From assembly GCF_017916515.1 (NCBI RefSeq), contig NZ_JAFMTA010000001.1:1787127-1851126 (forward strand): 64,000 nucleotides of DNA, written 5' to 3'. The notes below the pieces were generated by a model that did not search any database, was not told the DNA's origin, and saw nothing but the letters and a program-made list of their open reading frames with translations. Position 1 is the stretch's first letter, and every line of letters begins with the position of its first letter. The position numbers were made by a program, and so were the translations under genes. Source of the stretch: Naasia sp. SYSU D00948. Its GTDB lineage: Bacteria > Actinomycetota > Actinomycetes > Actinomycetales > Microbacteriaceae. Of the stretch, positions 53,896 to 63,265 are shown piece by piece.

Positions 53896-55233
53896 TCAGG
53901 CCGCGTCGGGTGCGCTTCGCGGCGCCCGCTCCCGCGCGACCGGCACCGCCCGCGGTGCTTCGAGTCCCGCGGAGGGGCCCTGCGCGCCCTCGGAACGGCC
54001 GCCCTTGGAGTCCTCCGCCGACCGCAGTCGCGCCCGGCGGGACGCGAGCAGCCAGGCGAGTCCGACCAGCGCGGCGAGCACCCCCGACAGCGCGCCCACG
54101 CCCAGCGCCCAGCGCGGGCCGAGGAGCCCGGCGACCCAGCCGACGATCGGGGCGCCGATCAAGGTCGTGCCGGCGAACAGCGCCATGTACAGCGACATGA
54201 CGCGGCCCCGCATGGTGGGCTCCGTCGTGGTCTGCACGTAGGCGTTCGCGCTCGTCGTCATGATCATCGAGCAGAGCCCGATCGGGACGAGCGCGATCGC
54301 GAAGGCGACGTAGGTGGGCATGAGCGCCGCGATGGTGCAGAACACCCCGAAGCCCGCGGCGGACAGGCCGATCACCGTCACGCGCGGCTGGTTCCGGTGC
54401 GCCGCGCCCAGGGCGCCGACGACGGAGCCGATCGCGAGCACCGACGAGAGGAGGCCGAACTCGCTGGCGCCCATCCCGAACTCGATGCGGGCCATGGTGC
54501 TCGTGAAGATCGGGAAGTTGAGGCCGAACGTGCCGACGAGGAAGACCATCGCGAGGATCGCGACGAGGTCGGGCCTCCCGCGCACGTAGCGGAGACCCTC
54601 GCGGAGGCCGCCGCTGCCGCGCGGCGCCTTCTCCACCTCCTGGAGCTCGGAGCGCCGCAGGGCGGCGAGTGCGGCGAGCACCGCGGTATAGGTCGCCGCG
54701 TTGACCAGGAACACCCAGCCGGAGCCGATGGCGGCCGTCGTGACGCCGGCGACGGCGGGGCCGATGAGGCGGGCCCCGTTGAAGCTCGCGGCGTTCAGGG
54801 CGACCGCGTTCGGCAGGTCCGGGGCGGGCACGAGCTCGCCGACGAAGGTCTGCCGGGCGGGGTTGTCGACGGCGGTCACGATGCCGAGGAGGAGCGCGAA
54901 GCCGTACACCATCCACAGCTGCGCCGTGCCGGTGAGGAGCAGCACGCCGAGGGCCAGCGCGAGGACCGCCTGCGCGATCTGGGTGAGGACGAGCAGCCGG
55001 CGGCCGGGGATGCGGTCCACGAGCGGACCCGCGAAGGGACCGAGCACGAGCAGGGGCCCGAACTGGAGCGCCATCGTGATGCCGACCGCGACGGGGTCCT
55101 GGTCGGTGAGCTCGGTGAGGACGATCCAGTCCTGCGCCGTCCGCTGCATCCACGCGCCGATGTTCGACACGAGCGCGCCGGCGAACCAGAGCCGGTAGTT
55201 CAGCCAGCTGAACGAGCGGAAGGTGGCCCTCAT
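53896..55233 (-). CDS. MFS transporter (MFS_3/EntS-like)
   Basis: This 445-residue protein has twelve predicted membrane helices, the FRSFSWLNYRLWFAGALVSNIGAWMQRTAQDW start typical of MFS_3 exporters, and GPFAGPLVDRIPGRR as motif A. The C-terminal 45 residues are polar and low complexity. ATG 55233 has GGCGGGG just upstream and removes 22 unrelated residues from the open frame. The substrate is unknown; it interrupts an otherwise conserved gene order between ahcY and the RDD gene. A TTAGC/GCTAA inverted repeat at 55283-55295 lies upstream and could be an operator. Confidence 0.85.
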   Translation of the reverse strand: MRATFRSFSWLNYRLWFAGALVSNIGAWMQRTAQDWIVLTELTDQDPVAVGITMALQFGPLLVLGPFAGPLVDRIPGRRLLVLTQIAQAVLALALGVLLLTGTAQLWMVYGFALLLGIVTAVDNPARQTFVGELVPAPDLPNAVALNAASFNGARLIGPAVAGVTTAAIGSGWVFLVNAATYTAVLAALAALRRSELQEVEKAPRGSGGLREGLRYVRGRPDLVAILAMVFLVGTFGLNFPIFTSTMARIEFGMGASEFGLLSSVLAIGSVVGALGAAHRNQPRVTVIGLSAAGFGVFCTIAALMPTYVAFAIALVPIGLCSMIMTTSANAYVQTTTEPTMRGRVMSLYMALFAGTTLIGAPIVGWVAGLLGPRWALGVGALSGVLAALVGLAWLLASRRARLRSAEDSKGGRSEGAQGPSAGLEAPRAVPVARERAPRSAPDAA

Positions 55234-55329
55234 GACCCCGCCTCGAGCCGCTCGTTCGCATCCATACGGGTGGGACAACCCTTTAGCGGGGCTAAGCATT
55301 CCCGCCGGCAGCAGGACGGGCCGGCGTCG

Positions 55330-56160
55330 TCAGTCGCGGGACGGGAAGGCGTGCGGAAGCCCCGTGAGCACCGGGTCCAGGCGGCCCAGGCGCTCCTCCT
55401 CCAGGAGGTGCGCCCGGTACTCCCGGTCGCGCCGGAGGGCCGCCACCGCGGCGAGGAAGAACTCGGGATCGGCGTTCTGCGGCAGCGGGGACACGTACGG
55501 CGCCGCCTCCGCCGCGAGCTCCGCGGCGAGGCGCTGACGGGCGGGGACGGTCATGCGCGACGCCTGCTTGAGGAACGCGGCGATCCTCCGCCCCAGCCGG
55601 TCCGGGAGACGCCCGACGTCCGCCGTGGCCGCCCAGGCGGCGAGCACGTCCGGGACGCCGTACACCGGCTCCACGATGCGCGGCACGCGCTCGTGCTGCG
55701 CGTACGTCCCCGCCAGGAGGTCGCCGAGCCGCTTGGCCCGCGGATTGAGCAGCCCGACGAGCGCGGCGAGGCCGCCGGCGGTGAAGTAGATCTCGAGGAC
55801 ACCGGTGAGGGCGCGGATCAGGGCGTGCCGGAACCCGATGGCGCCGCCGTCGTCGCGCACGATCCTCGCCCCGATGGCGAGCTTGCCGAGCGAGCGCCCC
55901 CGCGTCGCCGTCTCGACGACGACGGGCACGATGACGAGGACCGTGACGAGCATCGCGATGCTGATGGCGGCCAGCAGGGCGGAGTCCGCGACGTCGGCGA
56001 GCAGGAAGGTCAGGCCCAGCAGGAACGCGATCAGGACCGCGACCGACACCGTGAAGTCGATGGCGGCGCTCGCCGCGCGCAGGATGAAGCTCGCGGGCCG
56101 GACGTCGAGGGCGACCGCCTCCCCGACGATCAGCTCCTCGTCGGGTGCGGGATCCGCCAT
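55330..56160 (-). CDS. RDD family membrane protein
   Basis: This 276-residue protein has the RDD hallmark RPASFILRAASAAIDF in its first helix, three to four membrane helices (about 25-150), and TRGRSLGKLAIGARIVRDDGG between them. A long cytoplasmic helical tail (about 165-276) follows. RDD proteins paired with SpoIIM proteins are common in actinobacteria; their activity is unsettled. ATG 56160 follows TACGAT by six bases, hence leaderless. Confidence 0.88.
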   Translation of the reverse strand: MADPAPDEELIVGEAVALDVRPASFILRAASAAIDFTVSVAVLIAFLLGLTFLLADVADSALLAAISIAMLVTVLVIVPVVVETATRGRSLGKLAIGARIVRDDGGAIGFRHALIRALTGVLEIYFTAGGLAALVGLLNPRAKRLGDLLAGTYAQHERVPRIVEPVYGVPDVLAAWAATADVGRLPDRLGRRIAAFLKQASRMTVPARQRLAAELAAEAAPYVSPLPQNADPEFFLAAVAALRRDREYRAHLLEEERLGRLDPVLTGLPHAFPSRD

Positions 56161-56166
56161 GCCATC

Positions 56167-56172
56167 ATCGTA
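56167..56172 (-). promoter_or_regulatory. -10 element of leaderless RDD gene within a 15-bp divergent gap
   Basis: TACGAT on the minus strand ends six bases before ATG 56160. The divergent GTG at 56176 is only four bases beyond the hexamer, so the -35 region must lie inside the SpoIIM coding sequence. Confidence 0.45.
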
Positions 56173-56175
56173 TTC

Positions 56176-57171
56176 GTGGACCTCGACGCCTACGCGGCCG
56201 CTCACCGCGAGGAGTGGGACCGTCTCGAGGCGCTCGCCCGCAAGCCGCGGCTCACGGGCGCGGACGCCGACGAGCTCATCGACCGGTACCAGACGGCCGC
56301 GACCCACCTGTCCGCGATCAAGACGACGGCGGGCTCCACCGTCGAGGGCGACCGGCTGTCGGTCATCCTGTCCCGGGCACGCCTGCGGTTCACCGGTGCC
56401 GGCACGGGTCTGCTGCGCCAGCTGCCCGTCTTCTTCGCGGTGCAGCTCCCCGCGGCCCTGTACCGCATCCGCTGGCTCACCCTCGCCGTGGCCGCGGCGA
56501 CCGCGATCATCGGGACGCTGTACGGGGTCTGGGTCGCGCAGGACCCGCGGGTCCTCGCCACGTTCGGCAGCGACGCCGAGCTGCGGCAGTTCGTCGACAA
56601 CGACTTCGTGGACTACTACAGCAGCAACCCCGCCGCGTCCTTCGCCGGGCAGGTCTGGACCAACAACGCCTGGATCGCGGCGCAGTGCGTCGCGTTCGGG
56701 ATCACCGGGGTCTGGGTCCCCTACATCGTGCTGCTCAACGCCCAGAACGTCGGCGTCGCGGGCGGCGTCATGTTCGCCTACGGGCGGGGCGACGTCTTCT
56801 TCCAGTACATCCTTCCCCACGGCATGCTCGAGCTGACCGCGGTCTTCGTCGCCGCGGCGGCCGGCCTCCGGATCTTCTGGGCGTGGATCGCGCCGGGCCC
56901 GCGCCGGCGGCTGGAGGCGCTGGCCCAGGACGCGCGCGCCCTGTTCACGGTCGCGATCGGCCTCGTCCTCGTCCTGTTCGTGGCGGGCCTCATCGAGGGC
57001 TTCGTGACCCCCGCTCCGTGGCCGTGGCCGATCAAGATCGGCATCGGAGCGCTCGCGCTCGGCGCGTTCCTGGCCTACATGCTCGTCCTCGGCCGGCGCG
57101 CGGTGCGCGCGGGCGAGACGGGCGACCTCGGCGAGTTCGAGTCCGGCGCTCGCCGCATCATCGCCGGCTGA
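56176..57171 (+). CDS. SpoIIM-like (stage II sporulation protein M family) membrane protein
   Basis: This 331-residue protein has a cytoplasmic helical N-terminus (REEWDRLEALARK, ADELIDRYQTAATHLS) and membrane helices from about residue 95. The family segment with FGITGVWVPYIVLLNAQNVGVAGGVMFAYG is present, followed by three further helices. It is the usual partner of an RDD protein. GTG 56176 gives the typical MDLDAY start; no ribosome site is present, and the open frame upstream belongs to the antisense shadow of the RDD gene. Confidence 0.87.
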   Translation: MDLDAYAAAHREEWDRLEALARKPRLTGADADELIDRYQTAATHLSAIKTTAGSTVEGDRLSVILSRARLRFTGAGTGLLRQLPVFFAVQLPAALYRIRWLTLAVAAATAIIGTLYGVWVAQDPRVLATFGSDAELRQFVDNDFVDYYSSNPAASFAGQVWTNNAWIAAQCVAFGITGVWVPYIVLLNAQNVGVAGGVMFAYGRGDVFFQYILPHGMLELTAVFVAAAAGLRIFWAWIAPGPRRRLEALAQDARALFTVAIGLVLVLFVAGLIEGFVTPAPWPWPIKIGIGALALGAFLAYMLVLGRRAVRAGETGDLGEFESGARRIIAG

Positions 57172-57201
57172 TCCTCGTCCGGCTCGGCGGCCGGGAGCGG
57201 G

Positions 57202-58527
57202 TCAGAGCCGGCCCGCCGCCTTGAGTGCGAGGTAGCGGTCCGCCAGAGCGGGAGGCAGGTCGGCGGGAGCCCCGGTGACGACCTCGGCGCCGAGCCGGCG
57301 GATCGCGGCCGACACCCGCGCGCCGTCGAGCAGTGCGCGCTCGGCGGCGGCCGCGCGGTAGACGCTCTCCCGGTCGTGCCGGTCGAGCGTCGCCGCCAGC
57401 ACGCCGGGATCCGTGACCGAGGCGACGACCACCATGTGGTGCTTGGTCAGCTGCGGCAGCACCGAGAGGAGGCCGCGGGAGGATCCGGTCGCCTCGATCG
57501 AGGTGAGGAGCACGACGAGCGAGCGCTGAGTGGTGATGGAGCGCGCCTGCCCCGGGATCGCCGTCCAGTCGGTCTCGATGAGGTCCGGCTCGAGCACGGC
57601 GAGGGCGTCGACCATCCGGGACAGCAGCTCGGACCCGGTCTCGCCCTGCACTCGGGCGCGGACGCGCCGGTCGTAGGCGAGCAGGTCGACGCGGTCGCCG
57701 GCGCGGCTCGCGAGCGCCGCGAGCAGCAGGGACGCCTCGAAGGCGGTGTCGAGGCGGGGCTCGTTCTGCACGCGCGCCGCGGAGGTGCGGCCGGAGTCGA
57801 GGACGAGCACGACCCGCCGGTCCCGCTCGGGGCGCCAGGTGCGGACCATCACCTGCTGGCCGGCTCGCGCTCCGCTGCGCCGGGCGGTGGCGCGCCAGTC
57901 GATGGACCGGACGTCGTCGCCGCGCACGTACTCCCGCAGCGAATCGAACTCGGTGCCCTGGCCGCGGATCATGACGCTCGTGCGTCCGTCCAGCTCGCGG
58001 AGCCGCGCGAGACGGGAGGGGAGGTGGCGGCGGGACGTGAAGGGCGGCAGCACGCGGATCGCGCCGGGTGCGGTGTGGGTCGCCTGCCGGGCCCACAGCC
58101 CGAGCGGACCGACGGAGCGCAGGGTGACGTGCTCCGTGCGGCGCTCGCCGCGGCGGAACGGGCGGAGGGTGAGGTCGGCGGCTCGGCGCTCGCCGGGGGG
58201 CACGGTCAGGCGGACCCGGGCGGGCGAGGCGCCCGCGGACGGCTGCCAGCCGTCCCTCGCCACCGCCCGCAGGGTGCGGGTGCCCGTGTTGCTCACGAGG
58301 AGACGGACCTGGGCCGTCTCGCCGAGGCGGATCCGCGCCGGGAGGTCGCGCGCGACCGCGACCTTCCGCGGCGACGCGGCGGCGGCGAGATCGACGATCC
58401 CGAGGGCCACGGACAGGGCGACCCAGCCGAGCAGCGCCCATCCACCGGCACCGGCGGCGGCGCCGAGCCACACCACGGGGACGACCCCCGCGAGCAGGAG
58501 GAGGACGAACCGCCCGGTCACCGCCAT
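57202..58527 (-). CDS. DUF58 domain protein
   Basis: This 441-residue protein has two N-terminal membrane helices (about 5-48), a beta-rich middle, the DUF58 motif EFDSLREYVRGDDVRSIDWRATAR split over residues 195-220, and a VWA-like domain with VLVLDSGRTS. DUF58 proteins act with MoxR ATPases. The ATG shares one base with the moxR stop (TGATG), so the two are translated together. Confidence 0.92.
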   Translation of the reverse strand: MAVTGRFVLLLLAGVVPVVWLGAAAGAGGWALLGWVALSVALGIVDLAAAASPRKVAVARDLPARIRLGETAQVRLLVSNTGTRTLRAVARDGWQPSAGASPARVRLTVPPGERRAADLTLRPFRRGERRTEHVTLRSVGPLGLWARQATHTAPGAIRVLPPFTSRRHLPSRLARLRELDGRTSVMIRGQGTEFDSLREYVRGDDVRSIDWRATARRSGARAGQQVMVRTWRPERDRRVVLVLDSGRTSAARVQNEPRLDTAFEASLLLAALASRAGDRVDLLAYDRRVRARVQGETGSELLSRMVDALAVLEPDLIETDWTAIPGQARSITTQRSLVVLLTSIEATGSSRGLLSVLPQLTKHHMVVVASVTDPGVLAATLDRHDRESVYRAAAAERALLDGARVSAAIRRLGAEVVTGAPADLPPALADRYLALKAAGRL

Positions 58528-59474
58528 CAGATGGGCACCTGGACCTGGGCGAGGATCGACCGCAGGATCGCGTCCACCGAGACGCCCTCGAGCTCGGCCT
58601 CGGGGCGGAGCTGGATGCGGTGCCGCAGCACGGGCAGGGCCATGTCCTGCACGTGGTCCGGGGTGACGCTGTCGAACCCCTGCAGCCAGGCCCACGCCTT
58701 GGCCGCCGCGAGGAGCGCAGTGGAGCCGCGCGGCGAGACGCCGAGCTTGACGGAGGGGGAGCTGCGCGTGGCGCGCGCGAGGTCGACCGTGTAGCCGATC
58801 ACGTCGTCGGAGGCGCCGACGCGGGACACCGACGCCTGCGCCTCGGCGAGGTGGGCCTGGCCGAGCACCGGGCGGACGCCCGCCGCCGTGAGGTCGCGCG
58901 GGTTGAAGCCGGCCGCGTGGCGCCGCAGCACCTCGAACTCCGTGTCGCGCGGCGGCACGTCGAGCACGAGCTTCAGCAGGAAGCGGTCGAGCTGCGCCTC
59001 GGGCAGCGTGTAGGTGCCCTCGTACTCGATGGGGTTCATCGTCGCCGCGACGAGGAACGGGGCCGGTAGGCGCCGGGTCTGGCCGTCGACCGAGACCTGC
59101 CGCTCCTCCATCGCCTCGAGCAGCGCGGACTGCGTCTTCGGAGGCGTCCTGTTGATCTCGTCGGCGAGCAGGATGTTGGTGAAGACCGGGCCCTCCCGGA
59201 ACACGAACGACCCGCCCTCGTAGATCATCGAGCCCGTTACGTCGCCCGGCATGAGGTCCGGCGTGAACTGCACGCGCTTGGTGTCGAGCTCGAGCGCGTG
59301 GCTCAGGGTGCGCACCAGCAGCGTCTTCGCGACGCCGGGGACGCCCTCGAGGAGCACGTGCCCGCGCGCGAGCAGGGCGATGATGAGCCCCGTCACGGCG
59401 CCGTCCTGGCCGACGACCGCCTTCCCGACCTCTGTTCGCACGGCGCGGAGTCTCTGGCGGAGTTCGTCGGTCAT
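58527..59474 (-). CDS. MoxR-family AAA+ ATPase
   Basis: This 315-residue ATPase has Walker A GVPGVAKT near residue 48, Walker B LLADEINR near 105, ALLEAMEERQVS and sensor region AATMNPIEYEGTY, all typical of the MoxR proper subfamily. It probably acts as a chaperone with DUF58. ATG 59474 overlaps the upstream DUF4350 stop by four bases (ATGA); the longer open frame is not used. Confidence 0.94.
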   Translation of the reverse strand: MTDELRQRLRAVRTEVGKAVVGQDGAVTGLIIALLARGHVLLEGVPGVAKTLLVRTLSHALELDTKRVQFTPDLMPGDVTGSMIYEGGSFVFREGPVFTNILLADEINRTPPKTQSALLEAMEERQVSVDGQTRRLPAPFLVAATMNPIEYEGTYTLPEAQLDRFLLKLVLDVPPRDTEFEVLRRHAAGFNPRDLTAAGVRPVLGQAHLAEAQASVSRVGASDDVIGYTVDLARATRSSPSVKLGVSPRGSTALLAAAKAWAWLQGFDSVTPDHVQDMALPVLRHRIQLRPEAELEGVSVDAILRSILAQVQVPI

Positions 59475-60697
59475 CGGTCCATTCTTCCGGGGGCTGTGGT
59501 GCGGGGATCGGTGGCGGCGCGCACGTCGCGCTCGAGCCGGAGGAGCGCGTCGCTCAGCCGGACGAGGTCGGCGTCGGTGGCGGGGACGGCGTCGAGGAGG
59601 ACGGAGCGGAGCTCGTCCGCCGGGCGCCCGAGGGTGCGGGAGGCGCTGAAGACGACCTCGTCGACGGTCGCCGTCCGCGGCAGGCCGAGGCTCGTCGCGA
59701 TCCTGCCGACGGCGCCGACGCGCAGCGCATCGAGGGCGCGCCCTCGCGCGGCGGAGCGCTGATACAGGCGGGCGCGGCCCTCCATCGTCTCGCCCGCCGG
59801 CACGACGACGGGCAGGTTCTCGACGACGAGCGGACCGAACCGGCGGCCCCGCCACACCGCCGCGCCGAGGAACACGACGAGCAGGAGTGTGAGGACCGGG
59901 GTGACCCACTCCGGGGTCAGGTCGGCGAGCGTCGGCTCCTCGCCCGCGTCGGAAACGTCCAAGAGGCCGGGGAGGTACCAGACCAGGTTCGGCTCAGCGC
60001 CGAGGAGGTTGAGGGCGAGCGCCGCGTTCCCCGCGCCGGCGACGTGGTCGTTGTCGAACGGCGTCGGATCCGGCAGCAGCGTGACGGTCGCGCCGGACGC
60101 CGCGCTCCGGGCGAGCAGGAAGGCGCCCTCTCCTGCGGGATAGCAGTACACGTCCCCGGCGTCGCCGTCCGCCGGCTGGAACGAGGAGTCGCCGGCCGTG
60201 ACCGCCCCCGCACGCGTCGCCTCGGGCAGGTCGCACGCGGGCTCGACGGCGTCGTCCGTCGCCGGGAATCCCGCGAACGCGACGTCGGGGGCGAGCGCCG
60301 ACAGCGCCGATCCGGTGGGACCGACGAGGACGATCCGCTCCGCGAGCCCCGCCAGCCGGCGGTACTGGTCCTCGTCGAGGAAGAATCCCGAGTCGTACAC
60401 GAGGAGCGTCGTGTCCGCCGGGTCGCCGAGCGCCTCCTCGGCGGCGGCCAGCGAGTCCGCGGCGGTCACCTCGACCCCCTGCTGGCGCAGCACCTCGGCC
60501 AGGGCCATGCCGCCGCTCGGTCCCGGGTTGTCCGCGGCGAACGGGGTTCCGTTGCGGACGCCGGCCGACACGAACGTCCAGATCGTCGCCACGACGAGGA
60601 GCGCGATCCCGCCGACGAGCCAGACGCGGGCGCGGCGCAGCCACTGCCGCACGGTCGGGGTCGCGGCCTGAGCCGCGACCGGAGCGGCGTCGCTCAC
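59471..60697 (-). CDS. DUF4350 domain membrane protein
   Basis: This 408-residue protein has membrane helices near 26-48 and 265-287. Between them is an exported domain with NPGPSGGMALAEVLRQQGVEV and two cysteines, the DUF4350 pattern. A cytoplasmic helical C-terminus (about 295-408) follows. It lies in the operon with MoxR and DUF58 and is coupled at both ends by four-base overlaps. The start is GTG 60697. Confidence 0.9.
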   Translation of the reverse strand: MSDAAPVAAQAATPTVRQWLRRARVWLVGGIALLVVATIWTFVSAGVRNGTPFAADNPGPSGGMALAEVLRQQGVEVTAADSLAAAEEALGDPADTTLLVYDSGFFLDEDQYRRLAGLAERIVLVGPTGSALSALAPDVAFAGFPATDDAVEPACDLPEATRAGAVTAGDSSFQPADGDAGDVYCYPAGEGAFLLARSAASGATVTLLPDPTPFDNDHVAGAGNAALALNLLGAEPNLVWYLPGLLDVSDAGEEPTLADLTPEWVTPVLTLLLVVFLGAAVWRGRRFGPLVVENLPVVVPAGETMEGRARLYQRSAARGRALDALRVGAVGRIATSLGLPRTATVDEVVFSASRTLGRPADELRSVLLDAVPATDADLVRLSDALLRLERDVRAATDPRTTAPGRMDR

Positions 60698-61347
60698 CGG
60701 GCGGGGGTCAGGAGGGCGGGACGGGCGGTCCGCAGCTCCTGCTCCAGGTCCGCGACGCGGCGGTACTGCTCCTCGGTGCCGACGCGTCCGAGGTAGCGGA
60801 CGGCATCGAAGTCGGCCGCCACGGCGGCGAGCCGCTCAGCGGCGTCCGGGAACGGGGTCGCCGCCTCCCGCGCGACGCCGCGCGCGGTCATCCCGGGGTA
60901 CAGGTCGAGGAGGGTCCGCTCCGCGAGGCCCCGGGCGAGGGCCCGGAAGCTCTCCTCGACGGCGGTCGTGAAGTCACCGCGCGCGGCCGCCTGGGCCGCG
61001 GACGTCCGCAGCTCCGCGGCGGTGCGCCGGTCGTCGTCGCCGAACACCGCGTCGCCGGCCCGGCTCCGGCGGTTCAGCCGGGGGCGGCCGAACACGAGGA
61101 ACGCGCCGACGATCAGCGCGGCGACGAGGAGGACGACGACGGCGAGCGCGAAGGCCTGCGATCCGCGGCCCGCGCCCGAGAGCAGCTCGCCGAGCCAGTC
61201 GAGGATCGCCTGCGAGACGAGATCGAACCACGTCGGCCTGGCGGACTGGTAGACGGGCTTCGCGAGCTCCTCGAGCAGCCACTGCCGCGCCTCGTCGCCG
61301 CCCGGCTCGACCGGGACGTCCCGTGCGAGCGTGGACAGCGGTGTCAT
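60694..61347 (-). CDS. DUF4129 domain protein
   Basis: This 217-residue protein has a short exported N-terminal part (ELAKPVYQSARPTWFD), one membrane helix (about 68-92) and a cytoplasmic DUF4129 domain with SFRALARGLAERTLLDLYPGMTARGVA and FDAVRYLGR. It forms part of the DUF58-MoxR operon. ATG 61347 overlaps the stop of the upstream gene (ATGA), so the very long open frame is rejected. Confidence 0.9.
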   Translation of the reverse strand: MTPLSTLARDVPVEPGGDEARQWLLEELAKPVYQSARPTWFDLVSQAILDWLGELLSGAGRGSQAFALAVVVLLVAALIVGAFLVFGRPRLNRRSRAGDAVFGDDDRRTAAELRTSAAQAAARGDFTTAVEESFRALARGLAERTLLDLYPGMTARGVAREAATPFPDAAERLAAVAADFDAVRYLGRVGTEEQYRRVADLEQELRTARPALLTPAR

Positions 61348-62477
61348 CCGGCTCCGCGCCGGAAGGGGTCGACGTCCTTCCGGCCGCTCTCGACGTGCCG
61401 CTGCAGCACGAGGTCCAGGCCCTCCTTGCGCATCCGCAGGTCGAGGTAGATGAGGGCGATGAGCGTCGAGGTCACGAGGGTGGTGACGGCGCCGCCCAGC
61501 AGCCCGATGGCCACGGCGATGATCTGCACGATGACCGCGACCGTCACGCCCGTGCCGGTGTCGTTGGGATCGATGAGGACGCCGACGAACTGGAGCAGGC
61601 CCAGCGGAGTGGTGATCAGCTGGAGCGCGACCGTCACCATGATCGTCACGAGCGCCTGCGCTCCGAAGGTGCGCCAGAAGTAGCCGTCGGTCAGGCGCCA
61701 GGAGCGGACGATCGCGCGCCGGATCGTCGCGTGCTCGAGCACGATGAGACTCGGCACGAGGGAGGTCTTCGTGTACAGCCAGATCCAGAGGGCGACGGCG
61801 CCGAGGCCGAGCAGCAGGGCGATGCCGATGCTGATCGCCGCGCCCACCGCGCCGCCGAGCGTGACCCCGAGGACCACGATCCCCGTGAGGAGGAGGACCG
61901 TGAGGAGGATCGCGCTGCCGAGCAGCAGCGTCCACCCGATCAGCGGACCGAGGTTGCCGCGCAGGCGCTGCCACACCTGGCCCACCGTCGTGGACTCGCC
62001 GAGGATCGCCCGGGCCGCGGCCCCGACCACGATGCCCTGGAGCAGGGCGGACACGACGAAGCTGAGGGCGAAGACGCCGAGCGCGCCGAGGATCGCGCCC
62101 ACGACGGATCCCGCGATGAGCGGCTGCTGGGCCGGGTCGGTCCAGTCGGTGATGCGCGCGAAGCCCGCGAACACGACGACCGCGACGAGGGCGCCCTGCA
62201 CGAGCAGCAGCACGAACTGGAGCAGCAGCGAGATGCCGAGGATGCCGACCGCGCGCCGGAGCATCGAGAACGGCGCGAGCAGCAGGGTTCCGAAGCCCAG
62301 GGGGCGCAGCGGAACGATCCCCGGCTTGGGCGGCGGCGTCCACCCCTGCCCGCCGGCTCCGGGCGCGTCGTAGATCGACGGCGCGGGCGCGGCAGGGCCC
62401 GGCGAGCGCTCGCCGTACCGGGGACGCTGCGGCGCGCCGCCCGGCGACTGCCAGTCGGAGCTTCCCGGATCGGTCAC
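61344..62477 (-). CDS. Polytopic membrane protein, glycerophosphoryl diester phosphodiesterase membrane-domain type
   Basis: This 377-residue protein has a Pro/Gly-rich cytoplasmic N-terminus (about 1-60) and six to eight membrane helices. IRRAIVRSWRLTDGYFWRTFGAQALV near residue 260 resembles the membrane domain found in GdpP/GlpQ-type proteins but without any phosphodiesterase domain. It is the first gene of the minus-strand operon divergent from mtrA. GTG 62477 is chosen; no ribosome site is obvious. Confidence 0.8.
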   Translation of the reverse strand: MTDPGSSDWQSPGGAPQRPRYGERSPGPAAPAPSIYDAPGAGGQGWTPPPKPGIVPLRPLGFGTLLLAPFSMLRRAVGILGISLLLQFVLLLVQGALVAVVVFAGFARITDWTDPAQQPLIAGSVVGAILGALGVFALSFVVSALLQGIVVGAAARAILGESTTVGQVWQRLRGNLGPLIGWTLLLGSAILLTVLLLTGIVVLGVTLGGAVGAAISIGIALLLGLGAVALWIWLYTKTSLVPSLIVLEHATIRRAIVRSWRLTDGYFWRTFGAQALVTIMVTVALQLITTPLGLLQFVGVLIDPNDTGTGVTVAVIVQIIAVAIGLLGGAVTTLVTSTLIALIYLDLRMRKEGLDLVLQRHVESGRKDVDPFRRGAG

Positions 62478-62544
62478 GGGAACATGGTGGCACACCCATG
62501 CCGCCGCCTGTTCGCGTTCCGGGGCATGTGTGCGCGCGGCGGAA

Positions 62545-62550
62545 TACACT
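62545..62550 (+). promoter_or_regulatory. -10 element of mtrA
   Basis: TACACT ends nine bases before ATG 62560, implying a leader of at most a few bases. Confidence 0.45.
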
Positions 62551-62559
62551 GTGGGCACC

Positions 62560-63255
62560 ATGACCGACACGCCGTCCGGCACCCCGCGCGTCCTCGTCGT
62601 CGACGACGACACGGCGCTCGCCGAGATGATCGGGATCGTGCTCCGCAACGAGGGCATCGACCCCGTCTTCTGCGCGGACGGCGGCGAGGCGCTCCCGGTC
62701 TTCCGGGAGGCGCGGCCCGACCTCGTCCTCCTCGACCTGATGCTGCCCACCCTGGACGGCATCCAGGTGTGCGAGCGCATCCGTGCCGAGTCCGGCACGC
62801 CGATCATCATGCTCACCGCGAAGTCGGACACGACGGACGTCGTGCGCGGGCTCGAGTCCGGCGCGGACGACTACGTGGTGAAGCCGTTCAACCCGAAGGA
62901 GCTCGTCGCTCGCATCCGGGCGCGGCTGCGGCCGATCACGCCCGACAACGGGCTCCTGCAGATCGGGGACCTCACGGTCGACGCCGCCGGGCACGAGGTG
63001 CGCCGGGGCGGGGAGCGCATCAGCCTGACCCCTCTCGAGTTCGACCTCCTCCGCACGCTGGCGAGCAAGCCGCAGCAGGTGTTCACGCGGGAGATGCTGC
63101 TCGAGCAGGTGTGGGGCTACCACTACAAGGCGGACACCCGGCTGGTGAACGTCCACGTCCAGCGCCTGCGCGCGAAGGTCGAGGAGGATCCGGAGAACCC
63201 CCGGATCGTGACGACCGTCCGCGGCGTGGGCTACCGCGCCGGCGCTCCCAGCTGA
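62560..63255 (+). CDS. mtrA: Response regulator MtrA
   Basis: This 231-residue OmpR-type regulator has the acidic residues DDD at 15-17, phospho-acceptor Asp59 in LLDLMLP, Thr in LTAKSD and Lys in YVVKPFNPKEL. A winged-helix domain (about 130-228) with REMLLEQVWGYHYKADTRLVNVHVQRLR split over its end follows. MtrA controls cell-wall turnover and division genes in actinobacteria. It is followed by mtrB after 10 bases. Confidence 0.97.
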   Translation: MTDTPSGTPRVLVVDDDTALAEMIGIVLRNEGIDPVFCADGGEALPVFREARPDLVLLDLMLPTLDGIQVCERIRAESGTPIIMLTAKSDTTDVVRGLESGADDYVVKPFNPKELVARIRARLRPITPDNGLLQIGDLTVDAAGHEVRRGGERISLTPLEFDLLRTLASKPQQVFTREMLLEQVWGYHYKADTRLVNVHVQRLRAKVEEDPENPRIVTTVRGVGYRAGAPS

Positions 63256-63265
63256 TCGGAGAGCC

